Below the pieces are notes generated by a model, which was given only the letters and a program-made list of their open reading frames with translations, did no database searches and was not told the DNA's origin. From the NCBI GenBank assembly GCA_026261815.1, contig JAMPIT010000493.1, positions 1,019,001 through 1,083,000 of the forward strand: 64,000 bases of DNA. The letters run 5' to 3'. The translations under genes and the position numbers were made by a program. Positions 50,211 to 59,769 of the stretch are shown in pieces; the stretch's first letter is position 1; each line of letters starts with the position of its first letter. The DNA is from Monarcha castaneiventris obscurior (Eukaryota; Chordata; Aves; Passeriformes; Monarchidae).

Positions 50211-51414
50211 CCTCTGTTGTGGGAAGGGAGAGTGGACTCGGACCAGGGTTGGGTTCTGGTTGTGGGGCTTCCTCAGGCAGCTGGGAGGGTACTGCCACAG
50301 CATTCCAAGCTCCAAGAGGAGCCATGTCCACCCTCCATGGTGAGCCAGCAATGAGGGGAACTGAGGCTGGCCTCCCCCTTGCTGCAGAGGGGATGGACCT
50401 CGTGTGCCCTTCCACCGTGGTGTTTGACTCACTGGCAAAGCCCAGAGGAGAAGTTTTAGCAGTGAGGGCAGGATCCTGACTGCTCTGGGGCTGGGAGGAG
50501 ACAGTGCAGGACCCCATGCCACTGCTTGGTCTGACACTGCTTGGGCTGACAGCACAGCCGGAGCCGCTGACCTCATGGAGAGATGGGGAGCACCAGAGAG
50601 AAGAGCCCAAGGCTAACCAGCAGCCAGGAAGTTCTCTGTAGGAGATCTGCTGGCTATGTGGGGCTGGCTGGGGCTGGTTCCTCCCTTCCTTTGACATTCC
50701 TGTCCCAGCAGCTCCACCTGCCCTCCCTTGTGTGCCCAATGGCTCTGTTGGTGGGACAAGCAAAATCTCCCCAGGGAGAAACAGGCTGCAATCACAGCCC
50801 TTGTGCTCTGTTCCCTTGTTTGTTGTAGAACCTGCTCTCTCAGGGCTGGTTCTGTGCAGGCTAATTGGGGTGGCACTTCCAGGAATCCATTGCCAGACCC
50901 ACTGCTGCATTGCCTTCTGGTAACATCTGGCACAACGTGTTTGCACAGATGTTTAGTGCAGTGGCTGCTTCCCAGTAGCTTGCTGGGGTGGTGTGTGGAG
51001 AAGAGCTCCACGGAAGAGAAAAGCTGCTTCATACTGGGGTTGTGCAACCCAGCTCATATATTTTAAAACAAGAGGAAGAGAGGAAATTCACAGCTGTGCC
51101 TTTGTTATATGTGCATTTAGGGCCAAATCGGGCCTGTTTCTGGCGTGGCCATAGAGAACTCTGCAGGGAGAGGGCTGTTCCTTCAGAGGCTGCTGAGCAG
51201 CAGCAAAATCTCTCCAGAGCTACTGCTGCAACCCTGAATCTGCACACCCCCTATTTCCCCTGCATTTCATCTCCCAGAAGATGCAGGAAACCTCTCCTGC
51301 CTCCATTCCCCCATCCCTGCTGCCCAGGCACAGGCAGTGCTGGAGGCTGAGAAGCAGGGACACAAGAGATCCATGTGGTTTCAGCTTCACTGGGCTGTTC
51401 CAGACCCCTGGGGC
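50211..51414. other. Unique non-coding DNA
   Basis: No gene recognised. The 257-codon minus frame at 50173-50946 lacks any known domain. The stretch directly left of the provirus end (51240-51414) shows no similarity by eye to the provirus LTR. Confidence 0.4.
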
Positions 51415-51429
51415 TCCCCCCCTCCCTTT
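51415..51429 (-). other. Polypurine tract and provirus 3' break
   Basis: On the minus strand aaagggaggggggag lies about 108 bp after the env stop, the normal place of the plus-strand primer. The 3' LTR should begin immediately after with TG and the text seen at the other LTR. Instead, unrelated gccccaggggtctgg follows. Confidence 0.8.
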
Positions 51430-51536
51430 ACAAAAGAACGAGGTAGCCATACATACAGGCATAAAGATGAGGCACAAGGTAGCAACCTGAGAAGAGGAAG
51501 GCGTTTGGTACACGTGAGTAGTGTGTACAGTTTTGT

Positions 51537-53428
51537 TCACAGCATTTGTTGGTGGCCTAAAAACAGAATGTTGGCCCGTTCTAGACGGGTCTGGACAAAA
51601 GAGACCAGTTTGTTCAGCAGGCATGGTCCAAAGGTCAAAGCTAAAAGCAACATTGCCAATGGACCTACCAAGGTGGAAATTAGTGTGGTGAGCCATGGCG
51701 ATTGATTGAACCAGGACTCAAACCAACTCTGCTGAGCTTCCCTGTCTTTCTGTCTCTGAGCCAGTCTATCTCGGAGTTCTGCCATGGAGTCTCTGACGAC
51801 TCCCGTGTGATCTGCATAAAAGCAGCATTCCTCTTTCAAGGCAGCACACAAGCCCCTTTGTTGCATGAACAAGAGGTCCAAACCTCACCTGTTCTGTAAG
51901 ACTACCTCTGAAAGTGAGGAAACTGATTTTTCCAGAAAGGAGATGGATTTCTCGATTCTCTGCAAGTCCTCATCGATGGTCATTTGTAGCTGGGACAGTC
52001 CTTGGTGTCGGGTCGCAAGGGCTGAGACACCCGTGGCCGTTCCGGCTGCTCCCAGTCCAAGCAGCATTGCAATAGTGACGCCTGTTATTAATTCTCTCTT
52101 GTGGCGTCGGCCGGGTTCCTCAAACAGGTGGTATACCTCCTCGTCTGAGTGGTACAGGACCCTAGGAACAATTAGGACTTGGACACAAAAATCAGTAGAA
52201 TCATTGAACTTGGCAAGAGACACACAAGGACTCACTCCAGATCGCTGACAAACCCACATCCCAGATGCAGAGGGAACCACCCACTTATTTTTTCTGTTGG
52301 GCTTGATAACTTTGGTGCAGATGTTGCCTTTCTTTGCTAAAGTTGCATTGCCAAAACATCTGCCCTTGCCCGTGACTTGACTCAGGGTGATCCCCCTTCG
52401 GGGAGTGTCCCACCTGCACTGGTGAGGTGCGTCGGCTGTGGAGTAACTGAAGGGGATTTCTAAAGCAATTCTTTCATAGAAAGGGGGTTTAACATCATAA
52501 CAAAGCCAGCAGGAATTAGTTAGGTTCGGGTTGGATTCGTTCAGGGATAGAAAAGTAGCTTCTAACATACAAAAGACTGGATCTGGGTCAGATCCGGCTA
52601 GACTTATTTGGGAGGCATCTGCATGACCGATCAGGGTATCAGTGACCTCTGTGGGCAAGGCTTTGGAGTGGGTTGTGTTTTTCCCTTTCAGCACATCTTT
52701 AATAACTTTGTTGGGCCCGACCGCCCGGGATGCTCGTGGCTGAAGCTTGATAGTTCGCACATTCACCCACTCCTTTGACCCTTGAATGACTACTGTCCAT
52801 GTCCTGCCTGTGGCCCAACTAGGGTGATTTGGCTGCAAAACGGTCATGTTATAGTCAGTGCACCTCCGAACTTTAGAGAATTTGTGACGGTTCCGATAGA
52901 ATTTTTCATGAAGGGCGGCGGGTTGTTTGCAACCGGTGGGTGCCCAGGTGAATTGTAAAAATTCATCAGGCTCTTGAGGCTCCCACCCAGGTCCTGATGG
53001 TCTGCATCTGTAACAATGGTTTCACAGCCCCAGTACCCACAATATCCCCACCCCGGGTAATTGCAGTACTTTTTCCCTGGGTTTGAGGCTGGGCACCAGT
53101 AGGACAGGTGCATGCGTGTGACATAAGGGGAATAGGGGTTTATTTTTGGTTTTCCCGGGAACAGATCGGAAATGCGAATCACAAAAGATGGGGTGTTTGG
53201 TGTGGTGGTTTCTTTGATCACCTTGTCATTTGACAGGTGTTGCATGACCCACCTGAACGGCTGATGGGGGTAATGGTCTGGGCTGGCTTGCCCTGTGGCG
53301 ACAAGCCCTAACAGCAAAATGATTTTTGTTTTTCCCCAATCAGTGAATTCGTATTGTGGTTGCTTTCTGGCACGGTTTAAGGCTTTGTTCGTCTTCGCTT
53401 TAAACCGCGTTGGTCCTGCTCTCTCCAT
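51537..53428 (-). pseudogene. env: env, gammaretrovirus-type envelope glycoprotein, broken
   Basis: Encodes a surface (SU) and transmembrane (TM) envelope precursor. A candidate ATG at 53428 is followed by a basic leader and a hydrophobic signal segment from 53323 (IILLLGLVATGQA). The first SU part runs in one frame to a stop at 52844-52846; the rest continues in another frame from 52847, so one frameshift lies there. The second part has a CWLC motif (residues 113-116 of that frame), several N-glycosylation sites, a furin-type RRHKR site (247-251) and a Gly/Ala-rich fusion peptide. An in-frame TGA at 51885-51887 interrupts just before the conserved immunosuppressive-type segment. Beyond it follow the CX6CC motif, a membrane anchor of about 25 residues and a short tail ending at 51537. 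Only these two breaks are visible, so the protein cannot be made whole as it stands. CX6CC with CWLC marks a covalently linked gamma-type envelope. Confidence 0.9.
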
Positions 53429-54121
53429 CTCTGAGTCCGAGTCAGACTCCGAGGGCTCCGTGGAGCTCTCGCAGCTGCTCTTGCTGGGCTCAGAGTCGGA
53501 AGCGAACTGGCAAGGCACTTCCAGTTTTTTGCGCGTTTTCAGGCGGCCCCGGCCCCGCTCCTCCCCTCGGGGGTGGTGCCGATCCCGCCCCCCGGGCTGA
53601 CCCTGCCTCCCACAAGGGGAGGTCTCTCCCTTGAGTGGCAGCAGCATTGAGCACGGCTCCCGACTAGGCATGCGCCCTCTGCTGCTCTCCCACGCACGCG
53701 CAACAGCCAACATCCGGGGCTCACATCCAAGCATGCGCAGTTCCTCCTCTCTTTGTCTCTCCTCACCGGGAGCCTCCGGGCCCCGCCCCTCCTCTTGGTT
53801 CGAGTAGGGGAGGGGCGCCGGGACCCGCACCGTCTCCTCAGCCTCCCTCAACTTTTCTCTAGCCGTTCTTTCTACTTCCTTGGCTTCCCGTGTTAAGTCC
53901 TTCCAAAATGATTCTTCAGGCTGTTGTGTTTCCAGCGGTGGGCTACCCGTGTGCGGGGGGGGATCGGGTGGGGGAACCGCGGGGGTTTGAGAATGTTCCG
54001 CAGGGGTGTGTGGACCCGACGAGCTCGGCGAGAGGGTCGGGGGTTTTCCCGGGGGCCCCGGGGCTTTTGGGGTCGAACTCGGTGGGGGGGAAGCACGCCT
54101 GGTCCCCGCGAGTCCCCGCAC
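52844..54121 (-). pseudogene. gag-remnant/env read-through frame (425 codons)
   Basis: A single stop-free frame joins a Pro/Ser-rich gag segment (PSSTPKAPGPPGKPPTLSPS, residues 15-34), a charged helix-like part (FWKDLTREAKEVERTAREKL), an Arg/Gly-rich and then Ser/Glu/Asp-rich part, and the N-terminal 159 residues of SU after a signal segment at about residue 267. There is no capsid, zinc knuckle, protease, reverse transcriptase or integrase, so the pol deletion junction must fall in the middle, roughly 53350-53800. Its first residues lie out of frame with the true gag start; the two frames can exchange at a run of seven C at about 54083-54089. It is a by-product of deletion; whether it is ever translated is unknown. 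Confidence 0.7.
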
Positions 54122-54474
54122 TCAGAGAATCCGCTTTCTGCCTCAGTTTGCGTCGTGGCCCCCACCCCCAGCTTGGGAGTGGCTAATAGGCACACGCGCG
54201 CAGTGCTCCAGATTTGTTGTTGCTCTAAAGCTTTGCGTAGGGCCTGTTCTACTTTCCCCCACGCCTTAAGGGCTTTTCCGCTCCCTGAGGTTTTCGTTTC
54301 CTCAGCTAATGCGGCTGTACACTTCTCCCAGATTTCTGAATGTAGTATTTCTACAGGACGACCAATTGTTCTAAGCTCCATAAGTCTTGCAATAGCAAGG
54401 TTAAAATCTTTGAGCTTGCACTCAATCCCCCACTGTTTATGAAGTAGACTTACGACCTTCGCTATGGCTTCCAT
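53893..54474 (-). pseudogene. gag: gag N-terminal (matrix) fragment
   Basis: Starts at ATG 54474, about 105 bp after the primer site. The first 110 residues are matrix-like and resemble alpharetroviral Gag in layout: start MEAIAKVVSLL, then KCTAALAEE and SGKALKAWGKVEQALRKALE. After about residue 128 the frame becomes Arg/Pro/His-rich, which suggests it has left the true gag frame; the Pro-rich continuation lies in the neighbouring frame (to 52844), with a seven-C run at about 54083-54089 as the likely slip point. Capsid and nucleocapsid are absent. Not functional as a particle protein. Confidence 0.75.
54448..54453 (-). promoter_or_regulatory. Candidate gag splice donor
   Basis: GTAAGT on the minus strand occurs directly after the seventh gag codon. 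Alpharetroviruses place their env splice donor within the first few gag codons, so this may be the major donor for env mRNA. Inferred from motif and position only. Confidence 0.45.
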
Positions 54475-54578
54475 GGTAGCCGCGGGTCCGGGGACGTCTC
54501 CCCCGCTGCACTAGTCCAGCTGTGCAGCCGCCAGTGTCTCAGTCCAGGCGATCCCCGAATCCCGGGTTGTACTCAGCC

Positions 54579-54596
54579 TCCCGGGTTTCGGCACCA
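54579..54596 (-). other. Primer binding site for tRNA-Phe
   Basis: The + strand TCCCGGGTTTCGGCACCA equals the 3' end, including CCA, of eukaryotic tRNA-Phe (18/18), so the minus strand is its complement. It lies two bases downstream of the LTR end, the canonical position. Confidence 0.93.
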
Positions 54597-54726
54597 TTTG
54601 ATGCCTCTCGGTATGAGAGGCTGTGGCGACCTAGTTCAAGAACCCGGCACGGCAGCTCGGCCTAGCCCCCAAGCTGCTCGGGCCACAGACACACAGCACC
54701 AATATGGCAGATGGTCAAAATGGCGC

Positions 54727-54732
54727 TTTATT
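54727..54732 (-). terminator. LTR polyadenylation signal
   Basis: AATAAA on the minus strand within caataaagcgcc, about 20 bp after the TATA box, which implies a short R region. Confidence 0.65.
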
Positions 54733-54748
54733 GTTCTACCTCGTGGGG

Positions 54749-54755
54749 TTATATA
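54749..54755 (-). promoter_or_regulatory. LTR TATA box
   Basis: TATATAA on the minus strand in the context gactatataacccc, at the U3/R side of the provirus LTR. Confidence 0.7.
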
Positions 54756-55040
54756 GTCGAGGTGGTTTCTCTACGTCAGGAGGGGGGACGGTGGGATGGT
54801 AAAAGTTAGTAAGGGGTGGAAAGCTACTGGGGTTATGAAGGGCTGTATTGTTTAGAGTAATTCTTATCACAGAGGAATGAAGGGGAGGAAGGTTACACGC
54901 TGCTTTCTGCTTTCCGTCACATCACGAAATCTTCCGTTCGCTCTTGTCCCTGTTCTACTACAGGGGCTGCCCTAGAGCCTGTGCTTTCCTTCCTATATCG
55001 CTGTTCCTTCCTATATCTTCCTATATGCTTGTGCCCTACA

Positions 55041-56097
55041 AACCCTTCTGCCCAGGCTGTGAGCTCCAGGGAGGGGCTCAGCTCTGTGTGCCCCTCACCC
55101 ATCGTGCCAGCTGGAGAGCTCCTGGGCTTTCCAGGTGGGCACACACTTGGGAAGACGGATGTGGAAAGCAAGGGGACAACAAAACTCACTGAGACTAAAA
55201 CTGCTCCCCTGAATGAGTGTTCCAAGGACCAGTGGACAGGGCAGGACACAGGAGCCTGGCTGAGCCTTGGACAGGGTGGTGATTCCTGTCTGGTGTTAAA
55301 AATAGCCAAACCACCCCATCATGGCCATGGCTGCAATTCCGCACAGACCAGGCAGCCCCAGCACCTCTGAACACAAGGCCAGGCTCTCCCATCTTCTCTC
55401 TGTTCACTGTCTCCATCTCTCTGGTGCTGCAGGGCTGCATGTGGAGCTTCCAAGCACTTGTTAAACCCTCTGCAGAGCAGCAGGGGCTGGAGCTGCCATT
55501 GCAGATGGCCTCAGGGGTACAGCACACACTGCTGTGAGCAGTGAACGCTAAACACCACTCACCTCGGCGCACTGAACTTTGGTTTGTTCCTTTTGTGGGT
55601 GCTTCTCCCAAAACCACAGCCCCACAAGCGCGGCTCTGGCCAGGATGCAGGACAATGGACATTGTCCTTGGTGGTACGCGGCTTGGGCAAGGGTGGCTGA
55701 GCCGGTCAGGATGCGAGAGATTGTGCAGAAACGTGACACAAACCCTGAGCAGCACTGCTGAGACCAAAGCACAGCTCCTAGCCACCCAGGGGAGAGAAAG
55801 AGAAGAAAAAAGAAAGGCTGGGACATAAAGGCGCTGCTCATTATGAAGTGGCATCAGGAGGGCTGTGCACACTGAGGTTTGTGAGGGGAGGAAGAGCAGG
55901 GAGTCCTGGAGGAGCACGGAGCTGGAGAAGGCTCTGGGCTGTTCCCAACCAGAGGAGCTCTGCCCCAGCAGCAGCATGAGGCTGCCAGCGCTCCTGTCGC
56001 CTGCAGCTACGAACAGCCATGGTTTGCTGCACAGTGACAGGCATGGAGACCAAGGTGGGGGTGGGTTTGTCACAGTGGTGGTGTCCAAATCGGTTAC
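55041..56097. other. Unique non-coding DNA
   Basis: Right-hand flank of the provirus. The long minus-strand open frame 55195-56220 (341 codons) covers it; apart from its N-terminal part (see the next entry) it shows no domain. Confidence 0.4.
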
Positions 56098-56262
56098 AGG
56101 AGAGACTGATGTGAAGCCAGCAGGAGAAGCGCTGCATGTTCTGTACTCGGGACGGCGTTTGCAAACCACCAGAGCAGAGCCCAGGAGGAACACGGTCCCT
56201 AGCAAAGATGTTATGAGCACAAGAGGAATTGTAACATTAACGTAAACATGACAGGTCCCTTC
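56098..56262 (-). CDS. Candidate transmembrane exon, unidentified gene
   Basis: I do not recognise the gene. On the minus strand, between a possible acceptor (ccatcag, 56263-56269) and a possible but weak donor (GTAACC after 56098), 55 codons encode a short Cys-containing stalk, an N-glycosylation site (NVT), about 22 hydrophobic residues (IPLVLITSLLGTVFLLGSAL) and a basic stop-transfer cluster (CKRRPEYR), then a Ser/Thr-rich tail. This is the layout of a type I membrane receptor exon. The pyrimidine tract before the acceptor is poor and no partner exon was found, so a chance frame is possible. Confidence 0.22.
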
Positions 56263-56500
56263 CTGATGGATGCACGTAGTCCATAAACATCATTGTCACA
56301 CTGGAGATCTTGCCAGGGATTCCTGAAGATGCTTTCAAGCATGCTGCAGTCTCATCCTTGGGGTTCTTGGGGTTTCAGAATTATGACCATCTGTTTGCAA
56401 TTGAGGCCGTTTGGAAGTAAAAGAGAGGGCTGCCAAGAGGCTCTTTTTGAACGAAGAGTGCCTTCAGTCTCGCCAAAAAGTTCCCACCAGCAGGTATCAG
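56263..56500. other. Unique non-coding DNA
   Basis: Nothing recognised. Confidence 0.4.
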
Positions 56501-56950
56501 AATCACAGAACCACAGAAATGTTTGGGTTGGAAGAGACCCTAAACTCATCTCATTCCAACCCCCTGCCATGGGCAGGGACACCTCCCACTGTCCCAGGTT
56601 GCTCCAAGCTCTGTCCAGTCTGGCCTTGGACACTTCCAGGGATCCACAGCTTCTCTGGGCACCCTGTGGCAGGGTCTCCCCACCCTCACAGGGAACAATT
56701 CCTTCCCAATATCCCATCTAACCCTGCCCTCTGACAGTGTGAGCCCATCCCCCTTGTCCTGTCATTGCAGTCCCTTGTCCCAAGTCCCTCTCCAGCTCTC
56801 CTTTAGGCACTGGAAGGGACTCTAAGGTCTCCCCAGAGCCTTCTCCAGACTGAACATCCCCAGCTCTCCCCGCCTGGGTCCAGAGCAGAGGGGCTCCAGC
56901 CCTCAGAGCATCTCCATGGCGTCCTCTGGACTTGTCTGGCCCAGGAGGGC
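56501..56950 (-). repeat. CR1 LINE, 3' end (antisense)
   Basis: One of the longest CR1 copies in the window. Starts at the inverted terminus (aatcacagaaccacag) and runs through ccaggttgctccaagc, ccttggacacttccaggga, the cattgcagtcccttgtccc region, ctccagactgaacatcccca and agagcatctccatggcgtcc. Confidence 0.95.
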
Positions 56951-59764
56951 TCTGCATGATCCCAAGCTGATGGGGCAATAAAGCTCAATTAGAATGTCTG
57001 TGATGGAACCAGGCTGGCAGAGGGGATGTGAATGTGATGATGACTGGACATTTTTCACATTCAAGCCCAGTCCTGCAAACACCTCCTGGCTGCTGTCCTG
57101 GCACAGTCGCTGCTCAAAGTAAGAACTTCCAAGAGTGAGCATTAAGCTGGCTTACAGAATTTGCAACTGCAGCCCAGCTAATTGAAGCCTCAGCAGCTTC
57201 TTTTAATTCTTACTTCGCACAAAGCTGGGCATGACAGGCTGTGGGCATGGTTCAAGAGAGCCAGGCAGGTCAGCTCAGCTTCCCACAGCCCCTGCTGTGT
57301 GTAAAAGTGCTCTGCCACCCTGGTGAGTTCTGCACTCCAAGGAAGGGAGGGAAACACAGACTCTTTCCAGCAGATAAGGAGATCAGAAGGGAGCAGCGAT
57401 GCTGGGAAGGTGGGAAATTTTGCCAGCCCTTGGATGCTTTTATTGAAGCCGCAGAGGGGGTGGCAGAGAATCTGCCCGTGGTGTGGTTTGTCCAAGCGTG
57501 GGCTGCATCCTACTGATTGTGCAGCCTCGGCACCCAGAGGGGATGATCAGCAGTGGTGCTGTACACCCAAAGATCCCCTGAGGGAGGCTCTTTCTCAGCA
57601 CTGCACCAGGGCTTGGAGCTGGGTTTAAATGTCAACCTGCCTTAAAAGCCCCAGGCATTCCCTGACATGTGTGGTGTGAACCTGTTCACTCAGTAGAGAT
57701 TTGCTCCACTGAAAACGAGCCTGAAAGTTGATAAGAGCCCCTGGTTAGGCCTGAAATAGCCCTTTGCAATGCGGGGCTGGCTGGAGTAGGTATCAGATGA
57801 AGAGCAACAGTCACAGCACAGCAGAAAGGAGGCTGAGATCATGCCTGCACTTGGGCCCAGCCACAGGTGCCCTGGCTGCTCGGAGGTGTTGCTGTGCTTG
57901 TGCTCTGCGTCACCCACAACACCCACAGAGTTCTTCCCAAGATGGAGCACCAAGGGAAAACGCTGAAAGAGTGGGGAGACACTGGAGGGACAACTGCACT
58001 GGAAAAGGAGCAGAGGTGGTGTCTGGACAGTGCCTAAGGAAGCAGGATCCCACCTCATGCAGCTGCAGAGAAGGGCCAGAGGGTTTTGTTCAGTTACCTG
58101 TGTGAAGCGCAGTGTTCCTGGTGTGGACATGGCTCATTCCTCTGCCCTCAGAGAAGAAGGAGGGGCTGTATTTTATTTTCAACCTCGGCTGGTACTGTGC
58201 GTGGGAAACACTGCTGGCACTGGGATTTCGTTCTGTTGGGGTTTTGCTCTGTGCTGCAGATAAGGCTCCTCTTTCCTTGGTCACTTTGTAGGAATGGAAA
58301 ACATGCCTGGGCCTTCAAGCACACTTTGAAGTCCATCAAAACTGTCTTAAAGTATATTTCTCTGCTATAGAACATAAAAATATTATCCTTCTGGCATGCC
58401 TCCATGAGAATATTAAAAATAGCTTACTGAGTTACTCTGTGAAAATCGCTAATATAACAAGACTTTTGTGTCTTATTTCATTAATGAAGGAACTCTAATG
58501 CTGGGCTTGAGTGTGATACTGCTGTAAATCAATAAAGAATATTTTTGGAAAAACACAATCCTATTATTCCGGGATATTTTTGTAGGGTGACGTTAGAAAG
58601 AAACATTTATTGTCATGACTTTTGTCCAACTCAATAAGCTATTTGCATCTGAAAACTTTAATGCTAGTTAAATAAAAGAGTGTTCTGTGCATGGGATGGC
58701 ATTTGCTTTCCTGGCTTTTTTTACTGCTGTTTGCCCAGAATGGAGGAGAATCTGTTTGGCGAAGGCTTGGAACTAAATCTTGTGCTGACCCCTTCCCTCA
58801 CAGCAGAAACCCAAGGCTTTCTTAGGGAAGAGTCAGAGCAGGACAGGGCTCCTGGCTTTCCCTGAGCAGGAAAGCAGCAAGCCTGAGATGAGGCCTGAGT
58901 GGGAGGCATGGGATTCTGTCCCATTTCCAGCTGCAATTGTTTGTTAACAACCCCCTGGGGCCGTGGCCACCTCGGATGAATTCGAAGCCCAAGAACCCAG
59001 GGATGGTCCTGTTTGGGTCAGGGCTGAGGTTACTCCAGCTCATCCCCTGATCTCCAGCACCAGGAGCCAAAAGAATGTGGAAAAACAGGGTAATCATATA
59101 GTAGCAATTCTCCCACACAGCTACTGGTCTTTCCTTCACCAAGGGAAAGGCTTCAGATTTAATGGCCTCAGTGAGTATTTCTTACACAGATTTGTCTAGT
59201 TGAGCTCGTTCTAAAGAGGTGATTTGCTGCTTCCTCAGCCGCCTCCCGAGAGGTGTAAATCACAGCTCTGCTTCAAGAACCAGAGGAACAGGCAGCATTC
59301 CTCCCACAGCACCACTGCTGCCTTTGGCAAACAGAGACCCCTCTAATTTTCTGTTGTTTACAGAGGGTCCAGCAATGGTCAGTGATTTGAGGCTGGAAAT
59401 GGGGTTTGTGTCGTTCCTGAGCTCCTGAGGTACCTCTTGGTTGCCTCTGCCAGGGTTTCAGAGTCACTTGCCTTTAAGCATCTACACAGGGTGAGGAATG
59501 GCTCATGAGGCAGGAGCACAGAGGAGCTGAGGGAAAAGGCTCCTCTTAGCCAAGGAATAGCATCCAGCTGCTAAAACTGAGAGCCTGTCTTTGGGAGCAA
59601 ATGGCACAAACCACCATGGTGTGTCATGAGCCTGGAACTAAGCACTACACACCCCTCTAAATCCACACAACCACGTGGCATGCTGAGTACGTCTGGAGGG
59701 AACCTCTGCTGCCCAGAGCCAAGATCACCTTTCCCTCCCTCATTCCTGACAGAAGTTTGTCCAA
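56951..59764. other. Unique non-coding DNA
   Basis: No gene recognised. The stretch 58280-58680 is AT-rich and includes a few AATAAA words; otherwise ordinary. Confidence 0.4.
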
Positions 59765-59769
59765 CCTGT
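59765..59769. repeat. Target-site duplication, left (CCTGT)
   Basis: Five bases directly before the LTR start, identical to 60690-60694. Confidence 0.88.

Larger units (their letters stand above)
51415..55040 (-). mobile_element. Defective recombinant provirus, TgERV-F-like
   Basis: Reading on the minus strand the order is LTR (55040-54599), tRNA-Phe primer site, gag start, fused gag/env frame, env, and polypurine tract. About 3.6 kb remain. The whole pol gene and most of gag (capsid, nucleocapsid) are missing. The gag start is alpharetrovirus-like (class II), whereas env is gammaretrovirus-like with the CX6CC arrangement. This combination, with a Phe primer, matches the avian recombinant family TgERV-F described from zebra finch and other birds (recalled from the literature, not searched). 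CpG density in the gag part is high, which suggests a fairly recent insertion. No 3' LTR follows the polypurine tract, so target-site duplications cannot be checked. Confidence 0.88.
54599..55040 (-). repeat. Provirus 5' LTR
   Basis: A 442-bp LTR. On the minus strand it starts TGTAGGGCACAAGC and ends GAGGCATCA, giving TG...CA termini. U3 has direct ATATAGGAAG repeats near its start. A TATA box and a poly(A) signal follow, then U5 with tctcataccgaga, a short inverted repeat (tctc..gaga). The position next to the primer site fixes the right-hand U5 edge; the U3 edge at 55040 is inferred from the TG terminus. Confidence 0.82.

Noticed and set aside
50173..50946. 257-codon minus frame
   Set aside because: No domain, overlaps repeat R1, and the composition mirrors GC-rich background.
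51240..51414. 3' LTR of the provirus
   Set aside because: Compared by eye with the LTR at 54599-55040 there is no shared text, no TATA or poly(A) signal and no TG start after the polypurine tract.
55195..56097. 341-codon minus-strand open frame next to the provirus
   Set aside because: Apart from its N-terminal membrane-like part (reported as an exon candidate) it is low-complexity Cys/Ser/Pro text without domains, and it is not part of the provirus.
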